From: Balamuthia mandrillaris
Lineage: Eukaryota > Discosea > Longamoebia > Balamuthiidae
DNA: 64,000 bases
NCBI GenBank assembly: GCA_031835245.1
Contig: JAVKOQ010000216.1
Coordinates: forward strand, 24,279-88,278
Direction: 5' to 3'
Shown one piece after another: positions 61,457 to 64,000 of the stretch. The notes under the pieces are model-generated. The model saw only the letters and a program-made list of their open reading frames with translations. It did not search any database and was not told the origin of the DNA. Both the position numbers and the translations under genes were made by a program. Position 1 is the first letter of the stretch. Each line of letters opens with the position of its first letter.

Positions 61457-63343
61457 ATGGAAGCAGCGGCAGAGAAGAAAGAGGAAGGGGAGGAAAGCCA
61501 AGCCCTTCCCCCCCTTCTCCAACGCTTTGCGCACTCCACTGCCTGCGACCTCTCCAACAACAAGTTGAGCGCCTTGCCGAGGGAGTTTGGCCAGCTCACC
61601 TCGCTCACCCGCTGCAACCTCTCCGACAACAAGCTGAGGTCCTTGCCCAAGGAGTTTGGCCTGCTCACCGCTCTCACCTCCTGTGACCTTGACAAAAACA
61701 AGCTGACCACCTTGCCGAAGGAGCTTGCCCAGCTCCGCGCGCTTACCCACCTCGACTTCACCTACAACAAACTTTCCTGTTTGCCGAGGGAGTTTGGTGA
61801 GCTCACCGCTCTCACCTGCTGTGACCTCTCCTGCAACAGGCTGAGCTCCTTGCCGCAGGAGTTTGGCCAGCTCTCCGCTCTCACCTCCTGCAACCTCTCC
61901 CACAACCAGCTGAGCTCCTTGCCAAGGGAATTTGGCCTGCTCTCCACTCTCACTAAGTGCTATCTCCAAGCCAACCAGCTGAGCTCCTTGCCGAGGGAGT
62001 TTGGCCAGCTCTCCGCTCTCACCTGCTGCAGTCTCTCCTGCAACTATCTGAGCTCCTTGCCGAGGGAGGTTGGCCAGCTCTCCTCTCTCACCCGCTGCGA
62101 CCTGTCCTTCAACAAGCTTACGTCCTTGCCGAGGGAGCTTGGCCTGCTCACCTCTCTCACCTCCTGCTACCTTCACCACAACCAGCTGAGCTGCTTGCCG
62201 AGGGAGTTTGGCCAGCTCACTGCTCTCACTCGCTGCAACCTCTCCAAAAACCAGCTGAGCGCCATGCTGAGAGAGTTTGGTCAACTCACTGCTCTCACTG
62301 AGTGCGACCTCTCCCACAACAAGCTTTCATCCTTGCCCTCCGAGTTTGGCCAGCTCACCGCTCTCACTCGATACAAGCTCTCCGACAACAAGCTGAGCTG
62401 CTTGCCCAAGGAGTTTGGCCTGCTCACCGCTCTCACCCACTGCGACCTCTCCTACAACCTACTGACCGCCTTGCCGAGGGAGTTTGGCCTGCTCACCGCT
62501 CTCACTAGCTGTGACCTCTCCTGGAATAAGCTGAGGTGCTTGCCGAGGGAGTTTGGCCAGCTCACCGCTCTCACCTCCTGCTACCTTCACCACAACCAGC
62601 TGAGCTGCTTGCCGAGGGAGTTTGGCCAGCTCTCCACCCTCAACTATTGCAGGTTGAGTGGCAACCCCTTGGCAGCACTGCCTTGTTCCATGGTTTGGCT
62701 TCTTCCCTCCTTGAAAACGTTCTTCCTTCAACCCTTTCAACGGCAAGAAGCACTTCTCCAACAAACAGAAGAACGTGAAAAGGAAGAGCAAGAGGAGGAG
62801 AAGGAGAAGGGAAAAAAGGAAAGAGAGAAACCCAAGCAAGCACCAGCCACAAGGAACAAGCAGACAGCTGTGAAAAGCTTGTGGCACTTGAGCGGAGAGG
62901 CGGTGCTGAGGAACCAGCTTTTGCCACCTGGCTTGTTGACCGCTGTTCGAGACCCGCCGCCCTTCTCTTGGCTTTCTTCTTCTCCTCTGAAGGTGGAGAG
63001 GACCACAAATCAGCAGCAGCAAGGAACCAAAGAAGAAAGGCAAGAAGGAGAAGAAGGGAGCGAGGAGGTGGGCAGAGGGGGGGTGCTGCCGGAAGAAGTG
63101 AAGGAGAGACTGCAAAGATTGCAGAGAAGATGTGATGTTTGTGCACAGTTGTTTTTGGAGGCAGAGGCAGAGGCAGAGAAGGAGGGAGAGGAAGCAGCAG
63201 GAGGAGAAGAAGAAGGGCAAGCAAGGGAAGTGGTGAGGAGGCATTGGGACGAGGAAAGCGGGGTGTGGTGGGAGTTGTTGTGTTGCAGCCAGAGCTGCTT
63301 CCACCGGCCCCTCCCTGCTGCACGTTCCCTTGCACCCAAGTAG
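61457..63343 (+). CDS. Leucine-rich repeat protein with C-terminal Cys/His module
   Basis: Single exon, 628 residues. After a Glu-rich leader come 16 full repeats of 23 residues (about 35-400) plus a partial one, of the form LxxLPREFGxLxALTxCxLSxN, a typical-class LRR with a Cys at nearly every repeat end, making a Cys ladder. The solenoid should bind a protein. The next 80 residues are Glu/Lys-rich. The end has VLPEEVKERLQRLQRRCDVC, then RHWDEESGVWWELLCCSQSC, where four Cys and a His could bind zinc. No signal peptide or membrane helix. Repeats are very similar at DNA level, so unequal crossover is likely. Intronless and GC-rich. Confidence 0.85.
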   Translation: MEAAAEKKEEGEESQALPPLLQRFAHSTACDLSNNKLSALPREFGQLTSLTRCNLSDNKLRSLPKEFGLLTALTSCDLDKNKLTTLPKELAQLRALTHLDFTYNKLSCLPREFGELTALTCCDLSCNRLSSLPQEFGQLSALTSCNLSHNQLSSLPREFGLLSTLTKCYLQANQLSSLPREFGQLSALTCCSLSCNYLSSLPREVGQLSSLTRCDLSFNKLTSLPRELGLLTSLTSCYLHHNQLSCLPREFGQLTALTRCNLSKNQLSAMLREFGQLTALTECDLSHNKLSSLPSEFGQLTALTRYKLSDNKLSCLPKEFGLLTALTHCDLSYNLLTALPREFGLLTALTSCDLSWNKLRCLPREFGQLTALTSCYLHHNQLSCLPREFGQLSTLNYCRLSGNPLAALPCSMVWLLPSLKTFFLQPFQRQEALLQQTEEREKEEQEEEKEKGKKEREKPKQAPATRNKQTAVKSLWHLSGEAVLRNQLLPPGLLTAVRDPPPFSWLSSSPLKVERTTNQQQQGTKEERQEGEEGSEEVGRGGVLPEEVKERLQRLQRRCDVCAQLFLEAEAEAEKEGEEAAGGEEEGQAREVVRRHWDEESGVWWELLCCSQSCFHRPLPAARSLAPK

Positions 63344-64000
63344 TTTCTTCTTCTTTTGTTTTTCTTTTTCTATCTTTCATTTCTCAACAAATAAAGAAGA
63401 CAAAAACAACCATTGCTGCCATCTCTGGCAAACGCCTCCGCCACCACTTTTTCTTCTTAAAATAGTAGGACATGCAAAGGGCAATCCAGAACGCTGAAGA
63501 TGCAGTCTTCCATGAACGAATAAAACACATGTGAATCCTCCACCGGACGACCCAGAAGGAAGAAGTTTCAACTAGCATCCGTCTCCACTCATGACAACAT
63601 TGCACTGACCAAGTCATGCTCTGGCACATAGCTACAGAAGCTCACGCAATCCTTCCAAGTGGAGTTGGATCAACTGTTCCTCCTTCCACCTCTAGACATC
63701 CACGATGGCTTCAACAGGCGGAGGCACAACTCTCACCTCAGCTATGACCCCCCAACCGCTTGACTACTGGACTGCTATCGCTCCGCACTGCACAGCACAC
63801 TTTGCCTTCTCCCCTCATGAGAAGGCTCTGTTTGGCATGAAATCATCTATCGAGCAAGCGCACAACAACATTCTCCTTAGAAAATCTGCTGTGATACAAA
63901 CAAGCTTTAAATACTACCAAACTCTCCCACCGTACTTCACTGTGCTCCCTGTTTCCACAGCGTGAACAAAGGAGAAGGCTATATATATAAAAAAAAAAAA
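63344..64000. other. Region after the LRR gene
   Basis: An 86-codon open frame at 63705-63965 has normal-looking composition but no motif or splice support, so it is not called as a gene. It is followed by tatatatataaaa near the window end, which may be a TATA box for a gene beyond the window. Confidence 0.3.

Overview
The window is eukaryotic nuclear DNA from a protist with dense, intron-rich genes. Protein families and codon usage point to an amoebozoan. Balamuthia-like Discosea fit best, but that is inference and no rRNA is present to test it. About 25 protein genes, two tRNA-Met genes and several decayed copies fill 64 kb. Introns are short (about 50-370 bp), with sense strands rich in C and T, and the exon chains given here keep frame across every junction proposed.

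Layout: 0-13 kb holds a truncated EF2-family gene with a degenerate G domain, elongator tRNA-Met, a CDK, a secreted kelch protein, a GBP/atlastin-like GTPase, a TMEM33/Pom33 membrane protein, a DUF1764 protein and a TSPO-family protein. 13-24 kb holds a Ser-rich membrane protein, a small secreted protein, a large gene joining an Rnl2-type RNA ligase to BRCT, WGR and PARP domains, and an F-box protein. 24-30 kb is a decaying tandem family of three F-box-like genes; one carries a broken DDE transposase and one a small insertion flanked by inverted repeats. 30-40 kb holds a CxxCxGxG repeat protein, a mannose-6-phosphate-receptor-like protein and a soluble-adenylyl-cyclase-like gene of about 1,700 codons. 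40-51 kb holds both subunits of PLP synthase (PDX1, PDX2), a CHY/RING ubiquitin ligase, a CAMK-type kinase, an ArsB/NhaD-type transporter, initiator tRNA-Met and a homeodomain protein. 51-64 kb holds an F-box protein, a small charged protein, a secreted YDGG-repeat protein with a frame break, a RasGEF, an M50B-like membrane protein, and a 16-unit LRR gene beside a broken copy of its 3' end.

The most unusual item is the RNA ligase-BRCT-WGR-PARP gene (16776-21150). The ligase keeps recognisable nucleotidyltransferase motifs and the PARP keeps its H-Y-E triad, which suggests one protein that senses nucleic-acid breaks, signals by ADP-ribosylation and seals RNA-containing ends. Several ubiquitin-linked genes (three F-box types, one RING) and signalling genes (CDK, kinase, RasGEF, cyclase) are interspersed, with no operon-like organisation.
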